DNA of 64,000 nucleotides from Gemmatimonas sp. (GCA_023910675.1 JAAVWC010000001.1:434001-498000), one strand, 5' to 3'. Shown: positions 47,807 to 57,544, counted from the stretch's first letter. Notes: generated by a model from the sequence alone, not told the origin. Numbers and translations: made by a program.

Positions 47807-48477
47807 CAGCCCTGCCCTCCGTTGCTCATCGGCTTGCCCGAGCGGAGATAGTCGTCCGACTTGTCGATCCAGTCCTGACGCGGCGGATTGAAGATGTCCA
47901 CGTCGAGCGTGTCCTCAAGCGCCTCGGCGCGGTGCCGCACCATGCTCGAAATGACGAGCACTTCGCCGGCGCGCACATCCACGAAGGTGCCGCCCGGCTG
48001 GTCGGCGTGTTCGCCAATCCAGAAGCGCAGCGCGCCCGACAGGATGTACGTGATCTGCTCGTTGATGTGATCATGCGCGGGCACGATCGCGCCCTGCTTG
48101 AGATACACATGCGCGAGCATCTGCTTGTCGGTATACACCAGGCGACGGCCAATGAGCGGCGTTAGCTCTTCGACGGCCATCTCATCCCACGCGATCTTGC
48201 GAACGTCGGTCATATCCTCAGCCAGGTACAGGGAAGCGGGAAGGGTGGGGACTTCAACAACGGGACCAGATGCCGCCGGGGTGGGCCACCGCATGGCCGT
48301 TGCCGAAGCGGTTGGTGGAGGAGCCGACGCGCGCGCCTGCTGCAGTGCGGCCTTTTTCGCGGCGGCCAACTTGTTCTCCTTGCGCAGATCCCACAGCATC
48401 CAGCCGCAGAACGCCATTGCCGCACAGAACGTCAACAGCGTGTCGTACGGAAAACCTGAACGCAAAGAGGGATCCAC
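47806..48477 (-). CDS. Membrane-anchored cupin protein
   Basis: 223 residues. One N-terminal membrane helix (LLTFCAAMAFCGWMLW), an Ala/Pro-rich linker, then a cupin barrel: QMLAHVYLKQGAIVPAHDHI and NEQITYILSGALRFWIG, closing with VRAGEVLVISSMVRHRAEAL. The metal-binding His and Glu residues are present. Likely periplasmic or cytoplasmic face attached. Coupled with the SDR gene. Confidence 0.82.
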   Translation of the reverse strand: MDPSLRSGFPYDTLLTFCAAMAFCGWMLWDLRKENKLAAAKKAALQQARASAPPPTASATAMRWPTPAASGPVVEVPTLPASLYLAEDMTDVRKIAWDEMAVEELTPLIGRRLVYTDKQMLAHVYLKQGAIVPAHDHINEQITYILSGALRFWIGEHADQPGGTFVDVRAGEVLVISSMVRHRAEALEDTLDVDIFNPPRQDWIDKSDDYLRSGKPMSNGGQG

Positions 48478-48503
48478 GCGGGCTCCGTCGTTAGCTTGAG
48501 CGG

Positions 48504-49136
48504 TCAGCGCTCGGCGGCGTAGACCGCCTGCTGCGCAAACTTCGGCGCACCCAACTCCTGCACGAGCAACTTCGCCAGCGACGCACGCGACACCTGACTA
48601 CCGGCACCGAGCGACACCGTCGTGTCCATCTGCGCATGATCGCTGACCGCCCCATCCGTCAGCGTGCCGGGCTTGATCACCGTCCAGCCATCGAGGCCAC
48701 TCGCACGGACGGATCGCTCCTGCTCGTCGCGGTCTTCCATCATGCCGTCATGCGCCGAGCGGCGCGCAAAGAGCGTGCGGATTTTCATGGTAAGGCCAAC
48801 CGTCGAATCGCCCGCCATCGCGCTCGTCACGACGAGCAACCGCGACTGATTGAGCGTCTGCATGGTGCTCACGACGAGCTTCATGGCCGCGGCGATATAC
48901 GGCACGCGCGCATCATCCTTGTGCCCGAGCATCACCACCGCCGCGTCGGCGCCGCGCAACACTTCGCGTACCGCGGTCGGATCGGCCAGCGACCCCACGA
49001 TCACGGTAGCGTTCTCCGGCAGCTGCTCCGACGGCTTGGAGCGATAGTGCAGACGCAGTGAATGGCCGGCATCGGCAGCGGCCACGATGAACTGCTGTCC
49101 CAACCGGCTCGACGCGCCGTACACGGCGATGATCAT
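48504..49136 (-). CDS. NAD(P)-binding atypical SDR (NmrA/SDR_a5-like)
   Basis: 210 residues from MIIAVYGASSRLGQQFIVAA. Nucleotide-binding motif GASSRLG, then VIVGSLADPTAVREVLRGAD and AAVVMLGHKDD, SRLLVVTSAMAGDSTVGL, WTVIKPGTLTDG. No catalytic Tyr-Lys pair; probably a sensor or epimerase-like protein. Divergent from fhs, with 60 bases between starts. Confidence 0.85.
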   Translation of the reverse strand: MIIAVYGASSRLGQQFIVAAADAGHSLRLHYRSKPSEQLPENATVIVGSLADPTAVREVLRGADAAVVMLGHKDDARVPYIAAAMKLVVSTMQTLNQSRLLVVTSAMAGDSTVGLTMKIRTLFARRSAHDGMMEDRDEQERSVRASGLDGWTVIKPGTLTDGAVSDHAQMDTTVSLGAGSQVSRASLAKLLVQELGAPKFAQQAVYAAER

Positions 49137-49196
49137 GAGCGTACACCCGCGCCACGGCGGGGTCCGGTGATTGCTGCTAGAATGAAGGAAGGCGCC

Positions 49197-50918
49197 ATGC
49201 CTACAACTTGCACTCGCACCCCACGGTCCGCCATGACGGTCACGCCATCTTCCGTCCCCTCCGATATCGAGATCGCGCAACAGGCGCTCATGCGTCCCAT
49301 CCGCGACGTGGCCGCCGAACTCGGACTGGCCGAGAACGACATCGACCTGTACGGAAAGTACAAAGCCAAACTGCCGTTATCGCTCGCGTCGGCGCCGCCC
49401 AAGGGGCGCCTGGTGCTGGTTACGGCCATCAACCCCACACCGGCGGGCGAAGGCAAGAGCACGGTCAGCGTGGGGCTGTCGCAGGCGTTCCGGCGGCTGG
49501 GCCACAACGCCGTATTGTGCATGCGTGAACCGAGCCTCGGCCCGGTGTTCGGGGTGAAGGGCGGTGCCGCTGGTGGCGGCTACTCGCAGGTGTTGCCCAT
49601 GGACGACATCAACCTGCATTTCACCGGCGATTTTCACGCGATCGCCAGTGCGCACGCGCTGCTCAGTGCCATGATCGACAACCACCTCTATCACGGCAAC
49701 GCGCTGGGGCTCAACCCCAAGGCCATCACGTGGCCGCGCACCATCGACATGAATGACCGCGCACTGCGCAGCGCCATCATCGGCGTGGGCACCGGCAACG
49801 GCACCATGCGCGAAGAGCGGTGGGTCATCATCCCCGCCAGCGAGATCATGGCGATCGTGGCGCTTGCCGCCGACGCGGAAGACCTCGAGCAACGACTGGG
49901 TAACATCGTCGTAGGTACCACGCTCGGCAAAGACAAGAAGCCCGTCTACGCGCGCGACCTCGGCGCCACCGGCGCCATGACGCTGCTGCTCAAGGATGCC
50001 ATGCGCCCCAACCTCGTGCAGACGCTCGAAGGCGGTCCGGCCATTTTGCACGCCGGCCCGTTCGGCAACATTGCGCACGGCTGCAACTCGCTCGTCGCGA
50101 CGCGCACCGGTCTCGCACTCGCCGACATCGTGGTCACCGAAGCAGGCTTCGGCAGTGATCTGGGCGCCGAAAAGTTCTTCGACATCAAGTGTCGCGCTGG
50201 TGGGCTCACCCCCGAGGCTGCGGTCCTGGTCGCCACGGTACGCTCACTCAAGATGCAGGGCGGTGTGCCCAAGTCGGAGCTCGACCACGAAGACCTTGGC
50301 GCCCTCGAACGCGGGCTGCCGCATGTCGCGCATCATGTGCGCAACGTGCAGCAGTTCGGCGTGCCGGCGGTGGTGGCCATCAACCGCCGTACCAGCGACA
50401 GCGATGCCGAAGTCGAGATGATTCGCGCGTACGTGGCGCAGCTTGGCGTACCCGTGGCCATGTGCAACGTGTGGGCCGAGGGCGGCGCAGGCGGTGAAGC
50501 GTTGGCGCACGAAGTGCTCGCCTTGTTGGCCTCCGGGCGCGCCGAGTTCCGGCCGCTGTACGACAGCGAACGTCCCATTCGCGAGAAGATTCTCGAGGTG
50601 GCGCAGAAGGTGTACGGCGCCGATGGCGTGGACTTTTCGAGCGCGGCGGAAAAGAGCATGGCATGGCTCGAAGCCAACGGCATGGCGCACACGCCGGTGT
50701 GCATGGCCAAAACGCAATATTCGCTCACCGACGATGCGACGCGGCTCAACGTGCCCACTGGCTTTCGCATTACCGTGAACGAAGTCTATGGCAGCGCGGG
50801 CGCGGGTTTCGTGGTGGCCAAATGCGGCGACATCATGACGATGCCGGGGCTGTCGAAAAAGCCCGCCGCCGAAGGCATGCGGCTGCGGGCGGATGGGACG
50901 ATCGAGGGGTTGTCGTAG
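49197..50918 (+). CDS. fhs: Formate-tetrahydrofolate ligase
   Basis: 573 residues from the ATG preceded by GAAGGAAGG; a start at 49233 (MTVTPSSVPSDIEIAQQALM) is also plausible. Nucleotide-binding loop NPTPAGEGKSTVSVGLSQAF, REPSLGPVFGVKGGAAGGGY, and TEAGFGSDLGAEKFFDIKCR are FTHFS hallmarks. It makes 10-formyl-THF from formate, ATP and THF for purine synthesis and C1 metabolism. Full length. Confidence 0.97.
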   Translation: MPTTCTRTPRSAMTVTPSSVPSDIEIAQQALMRPIRDVAAELGLAENDIDLYGKYKAKLPLSLASAPPKGRLVLVTAINPTPAGEGKSTVSVGLSQAFRRLGHNAVLCMREPSLGPVFGVKGGAAGGGYSQVLPMDDINLHFTGDFHAIASAHALLSAMIDNHLYHGNALGLNPKAITWPRTIDMNDRALRSAIIGVGTGNGTMREERWVIIPASEIMAIVALAADAEDLEQRLGNIVVGTTLGKDKKPVYARDLGATGAMTLLLKDAMRPNLVQTLEGGPAILHAGPFGNIAHGCNSLVATRTGLALADIVVTEAGFGSDLGAEKFFDIKCRAGGLTPEAAVLVATVRSLKMQGGVPKSELDHEDLGALERGLPHVAHHVRNVQQFGVPAVVAINRRTSDSDAEVEMIRAYVAQLGVPVAMCNVWAEGGAGGEALAHEVLALLASGRAEFRPLYDSERPIREKILEVAQKVYGADGVDFSSAAEKSMAWLEANGMAHTPVCMAKTQYSLTDDATRLNVPTGFRITVNEVYGSAGAGFVVAKCGDIMTMPGLSKKPAAEGMRLRADGTIEGLS

Positions 50919-50948
50919 CGCGACGGCCGCCGTGGGGAGCCGTCCCCG

Positions 50949-51329
50949 TCAGGCTGACGACGGGGTGGCTTCGCGCACCATGACACCGCTGATGAAGATG
51001 TAAAGCTCCGTCCATGCGCGTTTCACGTCGGCGTCCCATTTGACGCCAAGCCCCTGCTCGAGAGCCCACAACAGCGCCGCTCCTACAGTCTCATAATGCG
51101 CCACGAGCACGCCATAGCCCACATGGCGTCGCGACAGCGCCTGGAGTTCTTCGATGACGCGCGGCGGATAGTCGAGGGTCTGTACGAGCCAGTCGACGGT
51201 CTTCAGGAACTTGTCGTGCTGCTCGTGCATCGGCTTGCCGGCGAAGAACTCTTCCGCCGTGGGGTCGATGGCAAACAACCGCGAGTAGAACAGCTCGGCC
51301 GCCGCAGCGCGAATGGGCACGAGCTGCAT
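50949..51329 (-). CDS. Single-domain globin (flavohaemoglobin-type)
   Basis: 126 residues from ATG (MQLVPIRAAAAELFYSRLFA). Globin features: KFLKTVDWLVQTLDYPPRVI, proximal His in ALSRRHVGYGVLVAHYETVG, LLWALEQGLGVKWDADVKRA. The family usually has about 8 residues before this Met. The frame is open upstream for LNSW and then stops, and a better-looking start (MNPNAERLIR) sits in another frame, so a 1-base indel near 51340 is possible. Oxygen or NO binding is likely. Confidence 0.85.
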   Translation of the reverse strand: MQLVPIRAAAAELFYSRLFAIDPTAEEFFAGKPMHEQHDKFLKTVDWLVQTLDYPPRVIEELQALSRRHVGYGVLVAHYETVGAALLWALEQGLGVKWDADVKRAWTELYIFISGVMVREATPSSA

Positions 51330-51405
51330 CCACGAGTTCAGCGAATCAGGCGTTCAGCGTTGGGATTCATAGGCGGGGCTGAGCAGTTGAGGGATGGGAG
51401 AGCTT

Positions 51406-51672
51406 ACGCAGGTACCTGCAGCGGCGCTATCGCCCCGCGCGTGATGTGCTGAAGCTGTGACAGCGCTTCCTGCACCGCACCGCCGTACGCCTTTACCAAC
51501 CCGCCCGTATTGTGCGTGGCATTCGAAAACCCGGTGTTCATCGACTTGATGAACGCCTGTGCCTCTTCGGCATTGGCCGCGCTGGGCGACAGGTGCAGAT
51601 GAAGCGACTGCGATCGACCACCTGCTCGATGCGGTGGACGGCGGCCGGTACCGGATACCGAAGATCGTTCAC
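51406..51672 (-). pseudogene. yigZ: YigZ/IMPACT-family protein, frameshifted and internally deleted
   Basis: From a GTG at 51670-51672 it reads VNDLRYPVPAAVHRIEQVVD then RSRFICT, the YigZ start. The next part is in another frame (SPSAANAEEAQAFIKSMNTG, then FSNATHN). This is followed directly by TGGLVKAYGGAVQEALSQLQ, which in YigZ lies some 50-60 residues farther on. So there is one frameshift and one internal deletion, and the gene ends at 51406. Clearly non-functional. Confidence 0.7.
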
Positions 51673-51706
51673 GGTACCGCCGCGATCACAGGCTTACTTG
51701 TACGGG

Positions 51707-53173
51707 CTATCCGACCGGCGCGACCCGCCGCCGCTGCTTCCCCCACTGCGCCCACCGCCGCCGGCTGCACCGCCACCGCCCGGACGACGCGGACCACGAC
51801 GGGCACCGCCCACCTTGGCGCCTTCGGCCGGACGCTCCGGACTGCGCGCAGCCGGTGCGCCGCGAGGCACCTGCCGGACGGGACGGCTTGCTCGACTTGC
51901 GTTCGGCCTCACTCTGCTGCGCCGCCGTACGACGCGCCACCTTGGCGGCCGCGCGCGCACGATCTTCCGCCTTCTTCTTGCGAATCTCGGCGATGCGTTC
52001 GGCAATGGGCACCTCGAGCTTCGCCTGCGGCTTTGCGCTGTAGTCGAAATCGGGGACTGTCACCCGCGGCAACTGCTTCTTGATGGCGCGCTCGATGAGC
52101 TTGAGTTCGCCTTCTTCTTCCGGGCTCACGAACGTGAACGCTTCACCCGTCGCTTCGGCACGCGCCGTACGGCCGACGCGGTGGATGTAATCCTCCGCAG
52201 CCACCGGCACGTCGAAGTTCACCACGTGCCCAAGCGCTTCCACGTCGATACCACGCGCCGCGATATCGGTGGCCACGAGCACCTGATACGAACCGTCCTT
52301 GAAGCCGGCGAGCGCCTGCGTGCGCTGGCTCTGCGACCGGTTGCCGTGAATACGTTCCGCCTTGATGCCGGCCGTCACCAACTGCGACGCCAGCCGGTTG
52401 GCGCGATGTTTGGTGCGCGTGAAGACGAGGGCCTGCGGCATATCGCCGCGCTTGAGCAGCGAAATGAGCAGCGCGCTCTTGAGATCCTGCGCCACCGGAT
52501 ACACGGCCTGCGTGATCCCCTTGGCGGGGGCAGCGGTGCGCTGGAGGTTGAGCGTGACCGGCTTGTTGAGCATCTCCTGCGCAAGCGCCGCGATTGGCGG
52601 CGGCATGGTCGCGCTGAAGAACAGCGTCTGCCGCTTGGTGTTCGGCAGATGCCGCAGGATTTTCTTGATTTCGGGCAGGAAGCCCATGTCGAGCATGCGG
52701 TCGGCTTCGTCGAGCACGAGAAACTCGAGCGCTTCGAGCTTCGCGTACGGCTGACGGAAGTGATCAAGCAACCGACCCGGCGTGGCGATGAGCACATCGG
52801 CGCCGCTGCGGAACGCGTGTTCCTGAGGACCCATGCCCACGCCACCAAACACCGCCGCGCCCGTGAGCGGCGTGTGAATGGTGACGTCTTTGAGGCTGTC
52901 GTGAATCTGCGCGGCCAGTTCACGGGTGGGCGTGAGCACGAGCGCGCGCGTCTTTCCGCGCGGCTTGCTCATGAGATGATGCAGAATGGGAAGCAGGAAC
53001 GCGTAGGTCTTGCCGCTGCCGGTCATGGCGCAGGCCAACAGATCGCGTCCCTCGAGCGCCGGCGGAATCGATTCGCCCTGAATGGGCGTCGGCCGAGCAA
53101 ACCCGAGCTCCTTGAGGCCCTGCAGGAGATTCGGGTGAAGCTGAAGCGTGGTAAACGTCGGTGAAGCAGTCAC
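51707..53173 (-). CDS. rhlE: DEAD-box RNA helicase RhlE-like, frameshifted in the tail
   Basis: About 488 residues from the GTG at 53171-53173. Core is intact: ELGFARPTPIQGESIP, AMTGSGKTYAF, VLDEADRMLDMGF, FFSATMPP, HRVGRTARAEA. In the C-terminal tail near 51870 the frame changes. The present reading ends in an odd Trp/Cys/Arg-rich sequence, whereas the other frame gives a normal Arg/Gly-rich RhlE tail (SPERPAEGAKVGGARRGPRR, then a run of Gly, ending RRSDSPYK) stopping at 51694. A 1-base insertion or error is likely; catalytic function is probably unaffected. Confidence 0.9.
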   Translation of the reverse strand: MTASPTFTTLQLHPNLLQGLKELGFARPTPIQGESIPPALEGRDLLACAMTGSGKTYAFLLPILHHLMSKPRGKTRALVLTPTRELAAQIHDSLKDVTIHTPLTGAAVFGGVGMGPQEHAFRSGADVLIATPGRLLDHFRQPYAKLEALEFLVLDEADRMLDMGFLPEIKKILRHLPNTKRQTLFFSATMPPPIAALAQEMLNKPVTLNLQRTAAPAKGITQAVYPVAQDLKSALLISLLKRGDMPQALVFTRTKHRANRLASQLVTAGIKAERIHGNRSQSQRTQALAGFKDGSYQVLVATDIAARGIDVEALGHVVNFDVPVAAEDYIHRVGRTARAEATGEAFTFVSPEEEGELKLIERAIKKQLPRVTVPDFDYSAKPQAKLEVPIAERIAEIRKKKAEDRARAAAKVARRTAAQQSEAERKSSKPSRPAGASRRTGCAQSGASGRRRQGGRCPSWSASSGRWRCSRRRWAQWGKQRRRVAPVG

Positions 53174-53262
53174 GGATGGTTTCTTGGATAATGTGTATCC
53201 TTGAAACTTCGCCTGATTGACACTAAAGCGGTACCTGTGTAGGCAGGCAATTGACAAGCCCG

Positions 53263-55077
53263 TCAGCCCGTGGCGGCAATCTCTTCGCCCGGATTGATGA
53301 ACTGATCGCTCTCCAGCTGATACTGCCGACGGTACAGGTCGTGATAGCGTCCCCCCAGCTCCAGCAACCGCGCGTGCGTGCCGCGCTCCACGATCTCGCC
53401 ATGTTCCAGCACGAGAATCTGGTCGGCGCTCGTAATGGTCGACAACCGGTGCGCGATCACGAAGGTGGTACGACCGGCCCGTAGGCGGCGCAGCCCTTCC
53501 TGAATGAGATGCTCGCTCTCGCTGTCGAGGCTCGACGTGGCTTCGTCCAGAATGAGCACGCGCGGATTGGCGAGAATGGCACGCGCGATGGCCACACGCT
53601 GACGCTGGCCACCCGACAGCTTCACGCCACGCTCACCGACAATCGTATCGTAGCCCTGCGGAAAGCCTTCGATGAACTCGTGCGCGTTGGCGATCTTGGC
53701 AACATGCATGACCTCGTCGTCGGTCGCGCCGGGCTTCGTGAAGGCGATATTCTCCTTCACCGTACCATCGAAGAGGAAATTGTCCTGCATGACCACACCA
53801 AGGTGCCGGCGATAGTCGCGCAGCTTGAGGTCACGCACCGGGACCCCATCCACCTTGATGCTCCCCTGCTGCGGCTGCGCGAAGGCCATGATGAGCGAAA
53901 TCATGGTGCTCTTGCCGCTGCCGCTCGAGCCCACCAACGCCGTGGTGGTTCCGGCCGGCGCCGAAAAGTTGACGTGCTTGAGCACCGGCACCCCGGGCTC
54001 GTATTCGAAGCTCACGTCGTCGAATTCCACACGCCCCACGACTTCCGGCACCGACTGCTTGCTCGCGTCTTCCTGATCTTCTGTCGCCATGTCGCGCAAC
54101 TCGCGAATGCGGTCGAGTCCCGCAAACGCTTCCGTGATCTGCGTGCCGATGCTCGCCACCGAAATGAGCGGCGCCGTTACCATGCCAATGAAGATGAGGA
54201 ATGTGAACAGGCTGCCGATCGTCGTCGTGCCGCGCATGACGTCACCACCGCCCACGTACATCACGATCACACCGATCACACCCACAACGGCCAACCCGAG
54301 CGTGCCGGTGAGCGACGTGCCCGTAATGGTCTTCGCGATGTTCTGAAAGAGGCGCTGCACGCCCTTGCCGAACACTTCCTTCTCGCGCTCTTCGGCCGTG
54401 TACACCTTGATGAGACGAATGCCGCCCAGGGTTTCCGTAAGACGACCCGTGACTTCGGCATTGATGACGCTGCGTTCACGGAAAATGGGGCGCAGGCGCT
54501 TGAACGCGATGCTCATGCCAGCGCCGAACAGCGCAATGGGCAACACCGTGGCCAGCGTGAGCTTCCAATTGAGATGCAGCAGCACACCCATGGCCGCGAT
54601 CGCGCTCAGCATGCCGCCCGTGAGCTGAATGAGCCCCGTGCCAATGAGATTCCGGATGCCTTCGGGGTCGCTCATCACGCGCGAGACGAGCACGCCGCTC
54701 TTGGTGCTGTCGAAGTAGCGCACCGGCAGGCGAATGAGATGTCCCTGCACTTCTTCACGCAGCTGCGCGATGGCCTGCTGCGCCGCGACGCTCACCACTT
54801 GCGAGAGCGCGTAGCCGGTGAGTGTCTGCACGATGGTGGCGCCAAGTCCCGCCAGCGCGACGAGCCCCAGCATCCGCAGATCCTTCTGCGGCAGCACTTC
54901 ATCGAGGACATACTTGGTGGAGTACGGCAGCACGAAACTCGCGGCTCGGCTGATCAGCATCAGCACCAAGCCGATGCCGACCGACTTGCGGTGCTGGAGA
55001 ATGAGCGCGCGGGCTTCGCCCCAGGCGCGCTTGCTGTCGTACTTGGGCTTCCGTGTTGCCGCAGTTGGAGGAACCAT
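53263..55077 (-). CDS. ABC exporter, MsbA/half-transporter type
   Basis: 604 residues: an N-terminal membrane domain with about six helices (VGIGLVLMLISRAASFVLPY, LGLVALAGLGATIVQTLTGY, LTGGMLSAIAAMGVLLHLNW and others) and a C-terminal ATPase. Walker A ALVGSSGSGKSTMISLIMAF, signature VKLSGGQRQRVAIARAILAN, Walker B RVLILDEATSSLDSESEHLI, H-loop FVIAHRLSTI. Works as a homodimer or paired half-transporter exporting lipid, drug or peptide; the substrate is not evident. Confidence 0.93.
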   Translation of the reverse strand: MVPPTAATRKPKYDSKRAWGEARALILQHRKSVGIGLVLMLISRAASFVLPYSTKYVLDEVLPQKDLRMLGLVALAGLGATIVQTLTGYALSQVVSVAAQQAIAQLREEVQGHLIRLPVRYFDSTKSGVLVSRVMSDPEGIRNLIGTGLIQLTGGMLSAIAAMGVLLHLNWKLTLATVLPIALFGAGMSIAFKRLRPIFRERSVINAEVTGRLTETLGGIRLIKVYTAEEREKEVFGKGVQRLFQNIAKTITGTSLTGTLGLAVVGVIGVIVMYVGGGDVMRGTTTIGSLFTFLIFIGMVTAPLISVASIGTQITEAFAGLDRIRELRDMATEDQEDASKQSVPEVVGRVEFDDVSFEYEPGVPVLKHVNFSAPAGTTTALVGSSGSGKSTMISLIMAFAQPQQGSIKVDGVPVRDLKLRDYRRHLGVVMQDNFLFDGTVKENIAFTKPGATDDEVMHVAKIANAHEFIEGFPQGYDTIVGERGVKLSGGQRQRVAIARAILANPRVLILDEATSSLDSESEHLIQEGLRRLRAGRTTFVIAHRLSTITSADQILVLEHGEIVERGTHARLLELGGRYHDLYRRQYQLESDQFINPGEEIAATG

Positions 55078-55232
55078 TCTCCAAACCTAGCGCGTCGTCA
55101 GAGTGCGGGCCGTGTCCAGATCACGCCCTCATGCGCTCGGACGCGCAGCGCCGTGGTGGAAGGCCGTTGTATGGATATCGCTGACTGTCGAGCCATTAAT
55201 GAAGCACTAAGGCGCCGTAAAAGCGCCATAGT

Positions 55233-56234
55233 CTACATGGAACGCTGCACCAGCGCCTCAATCCGCTTGAGATGCTCGGCCGTGGGCAGTCCGCCGCGCA
55301 TCCCCGCCGTGTTGTCGTTCACGTACTTCACCTGCGCCGTCCCCGGGATCACGCAGGTCACCGCCGGGTTGGCCACGATGTACTTGAGGAAGATCTGCGC
55401 CCAGCTCGACGCGTCGAACTCCTTGGCCCACTCGGGCACCGGCGTCTGGAGCACGTTCTGAAAGACCCGCGTGCGCCCGAACGGCAGGTTCACCAGCACG
55501 CCAATGCCCTTCTCGCGCGCCAGCGGCAGCACCCGCTCGGCGGCGTTGCGATTGTCCGCCGCGTAGTCGATCTGGATGAAGTCCAGCGTCTCCGACTGCA
55601 TGAGCTGCTCGAGTATCGGGTACTGCTGATCGCTGCTGGTCGTCACCCCCACGTAGCGAATCCGCCCGGCGGCCTTCATCTCGCGCAGCACCGGCAAGAG
55701 CGTCGACGTGCCCTGAAGATTCCAGACCTGCATGAGGTCAATGCGCGCCGTCTTGAGGCGACGGAACGACTCCTCCATTTGCGCGACGCCCGGGGCCGCA
55801 TCGGTCCCCCGAATGGACACCTTGGTGGCCAGAAAGAGTCGCTCGCGAATACCCAGCTCACTCACGAGCTCTCCCGTCACCACCTCGGCTTGCCCGTACC
55901 CTGGGGCGGTGTCGATCACCTTCCCGCCCAGCTTGGGAAACTCACGCAATGTCTCGCGCAGGGGGGCCTTTTCCTCGGCCGTCGATACGTCGTAGCGGCG
56001 CGCCGTCCCAATACCGACCACCGGAAGCTTTTCACCGCTCGACGGAATCGCCCGGGCAATGAGCACGCCCTGCGCCGCCTCGTCGCGGGCGACCACCGGG
56101 GGCAGCACGCCGTGGCGCAGGGCTTCAGCCACCGCCGGCGTGACGATGGCCGCCAGACCGGCACCAATTCCGAGCTTGAGCGCCGCACGACGCGAGAAAT
56201 TTGCCGACGATTGGGGACGAAGCGTGTCAGACAC
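55233..56234 (-). CDS. Tat-exported aldo/keto reductase
   Basis: 333 residues from GTG (an ATG at 56318 would add 28). Twin-arginine signal NFSRRAALKLGIGAGLAAIV. AKR TIM barrel: LPVVGIGTARRYDVSTAEE, GGKVIDTAPGYGQAEVVTGE, RLFLATKVSIRGTDAAPGV, IDLMQVWNLQG, CVIPGTAQVKYVNDNTAGM. The usual Tyr of AKR is present in the APGYG motif. Likely a periplasmic NADPH-independent or cofactor-loaded oxidoreductase. Confidence 0.88.
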   Translation of the reverse strand: MSDTLRPQSSANFSRRAALKLGIGAGLAAIVTPAVAEALRHGVLPPVVARDEAAQGVLIARAIPSSGEKLPVVGIGTARRYDVSTAEEKAPLRETLREFPKLGGKVIDTAPGYGQAEVVTGELVSELGIRERLFLATKVSIRGTDAAPGVAQMEESFRRLKTARIDLMQVWNLQGTSTLLPVLREMKAAGRIRYVGVTTSSDQQYPILEQLMQSETLDFIQIDYAADNRNAAERVLPLAREKGIGVLVNLPFGRTRVFQNVLQTPVPEWAKEFDASSWAQIFLKYIVANPAVTCVIPGTAQVKYVNDNTAGMRGGLPTAEHLKRIEALVQRSM

Positions 56235-56397
56235 TGGGGCGGTTGGCGAACGGTTAGTGGCGTTGCTGCGTTTATGAAATATCAGCGATGGGTGCGCCCT
56301 CCTGCTGTCGCAGGACAAACTGCGGCGCCAAGCTGATTGGTCCCTGAGGTGTCGTTCCGGTAGTTTACCGGTGATACCCGCCCCCCATCAGGATTGC

Positions 56398-57366
56398 ATG
56401 TTCATACCCGATAACGAAACACTGGCCAAGGTCGAAGTGCTTGCCGACCTCGAGAGTGACGTCGAGCAGCTCATGGCGACGCACGAGTCCAAGCGCATCC
56501 TTTGGTTCCCCTCCGAACTGCTCGCCCCCGCGCCCGACACGGACCCTGACGAACATGTGAAGATGCTGCGCGAACGTGCGCGCGGCATCAGCATGCCGGC
56601 CCGTGTGGCGCTCGCGCTCAACACGCTCACTGAAGAAGGGCTGCCGCACTTTCACCGCCTGCTCGCCACCTACCTGGGCGGTGACACCTTCTGGGCCAAG
56701 TGGAACAACCTGTGGACCGCCGAGGAAGACCGCCACGGCGCCGTGCTGCATGACTACGCGCACGACAGCAAGATCCTCGACAATCCGGTGCTCGAGCGCA
56801 TGCAGTTCGAGTATCTCAAGGCCGGCTTCGAGCCCCAGTGGGACAAGGATCCGTATCGCGTGTTCGTGTACACCTCGCTGCAGGAGCGCGCGACGCAGGT
56901 GAGCCATGCCAATACCGGCAAGCTCGCGGGCGAATACGAGCCGCTCATTGGCGAGGTGCTCGCCAACGTGGCCAAGGAGGAAGCGCGGCATTACGTGTTC
57001 TACCGCGAAATCTTCCAGCGCGTGCTCGAGCGCGACCCCAACAACGCCATGGTGTCGGCGTCGCTCGTCATGCCCAGCATCGACATGCCGGGCGTGAGTA
57101 TGCCACACTTCCGCGAGATGGGCGACGTGATCCGTCGCGCCGGCATCTACGGCCCGCGCGATTATATCAAGATCGTCGACGATCTCATCAAGTTCTGGGC
57201 GCTCGACAAGGTCGAAGGGCTCAATGAGATGGGCAAGAAGGCGCAGGAAAAGATCATGGGGATCACGGCGCGCCTGGAGCGCATCGCCGATGCCATGGAG
57301 ACCCGCAGCAAGGCCAAGACGTTTGCCTTCAACGTCGCCTTCGCTCGCGAATTCTCCATGGAATGA
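56398..57366 (+). CDS. desA: Acyl-ACP desaturase (stearoyl-ACP delta-9 type)
   Basis: 322 residues. Ferritin-like di-iron protein with ligands in LWTAEEDRHGAVLHDYAHDS and NVAKEEARHYVFYREIFQRV. Plant-type FAB2/DesA family: PHFHRLLATYLGGDTFWAKW, YTSLQERATQVSHANTGKLA. Introduces a double bond into acyl-ACP using O2 and ferredoxin, for membrane fluidity. Start chosen at MFIPDNETLAKV. Confidence 0.93.
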   Translation: MFIPDNETLAKVEVLADLESDVEQLMATHESKRILWFPSELLAPAPDTDPDEHVKMLRERARGISMPARVALALNTLTEEGLPHFHRLLATYLGGDTFWAKWNNLWTAEEDRHGAVLHDYAHDSKILDNPVLERMQFEYLKAGFEPQWDKDPYRVFVYTSLQERATQVSHANTGKLAGEYEPLIGEVLANVAKEEARHYVFYREIFQRVLERDPNNAMVSASLVMPSIDMPGVSMPHFREMGDVIRRAGIYGPRDYIKIVDDLIKFWALDKVEGLNEMGKKAQEKIMGITARLERIADAMETRSKAKTFAFNVAFAREFSME

Positions 57367-57383
57367 AGCGCTGTTGACTGCGC

Positions 57384-57536
57384 ACTGAAAACTCAGACTG
57401 ACGACCGAACACTCGAACTGACAACTGACAACGCCCCGGTGGTTCGCGCGATTCCTGCATCGTGGTACCCCCCGGGGAGTTGTCAGTCGTCAGTCAGAGA
57501 TCTCGGTTGTCAGTTTGCGTCTTCCGTTTTCAGTTC
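57384..57536. repeat. Intergenic inverted repeat
   Basis: ACTGACAACTGACAAC at 57417-57432 pairs with GTTGTCAGTCGTCAGT at 57479-57494; less perfect pairing extends outward (ACTGAAAAC with GTTTTCAGT). It lies between the convergent desA and ppc genes and is built of CTGA/TCAG repeats like the spacer at 42.9-43.1 kb. Probably a bidirectional terminator or a repeat family. Confidence 0.6.
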
Positions 57537-57544
57537 ACCCGCCC

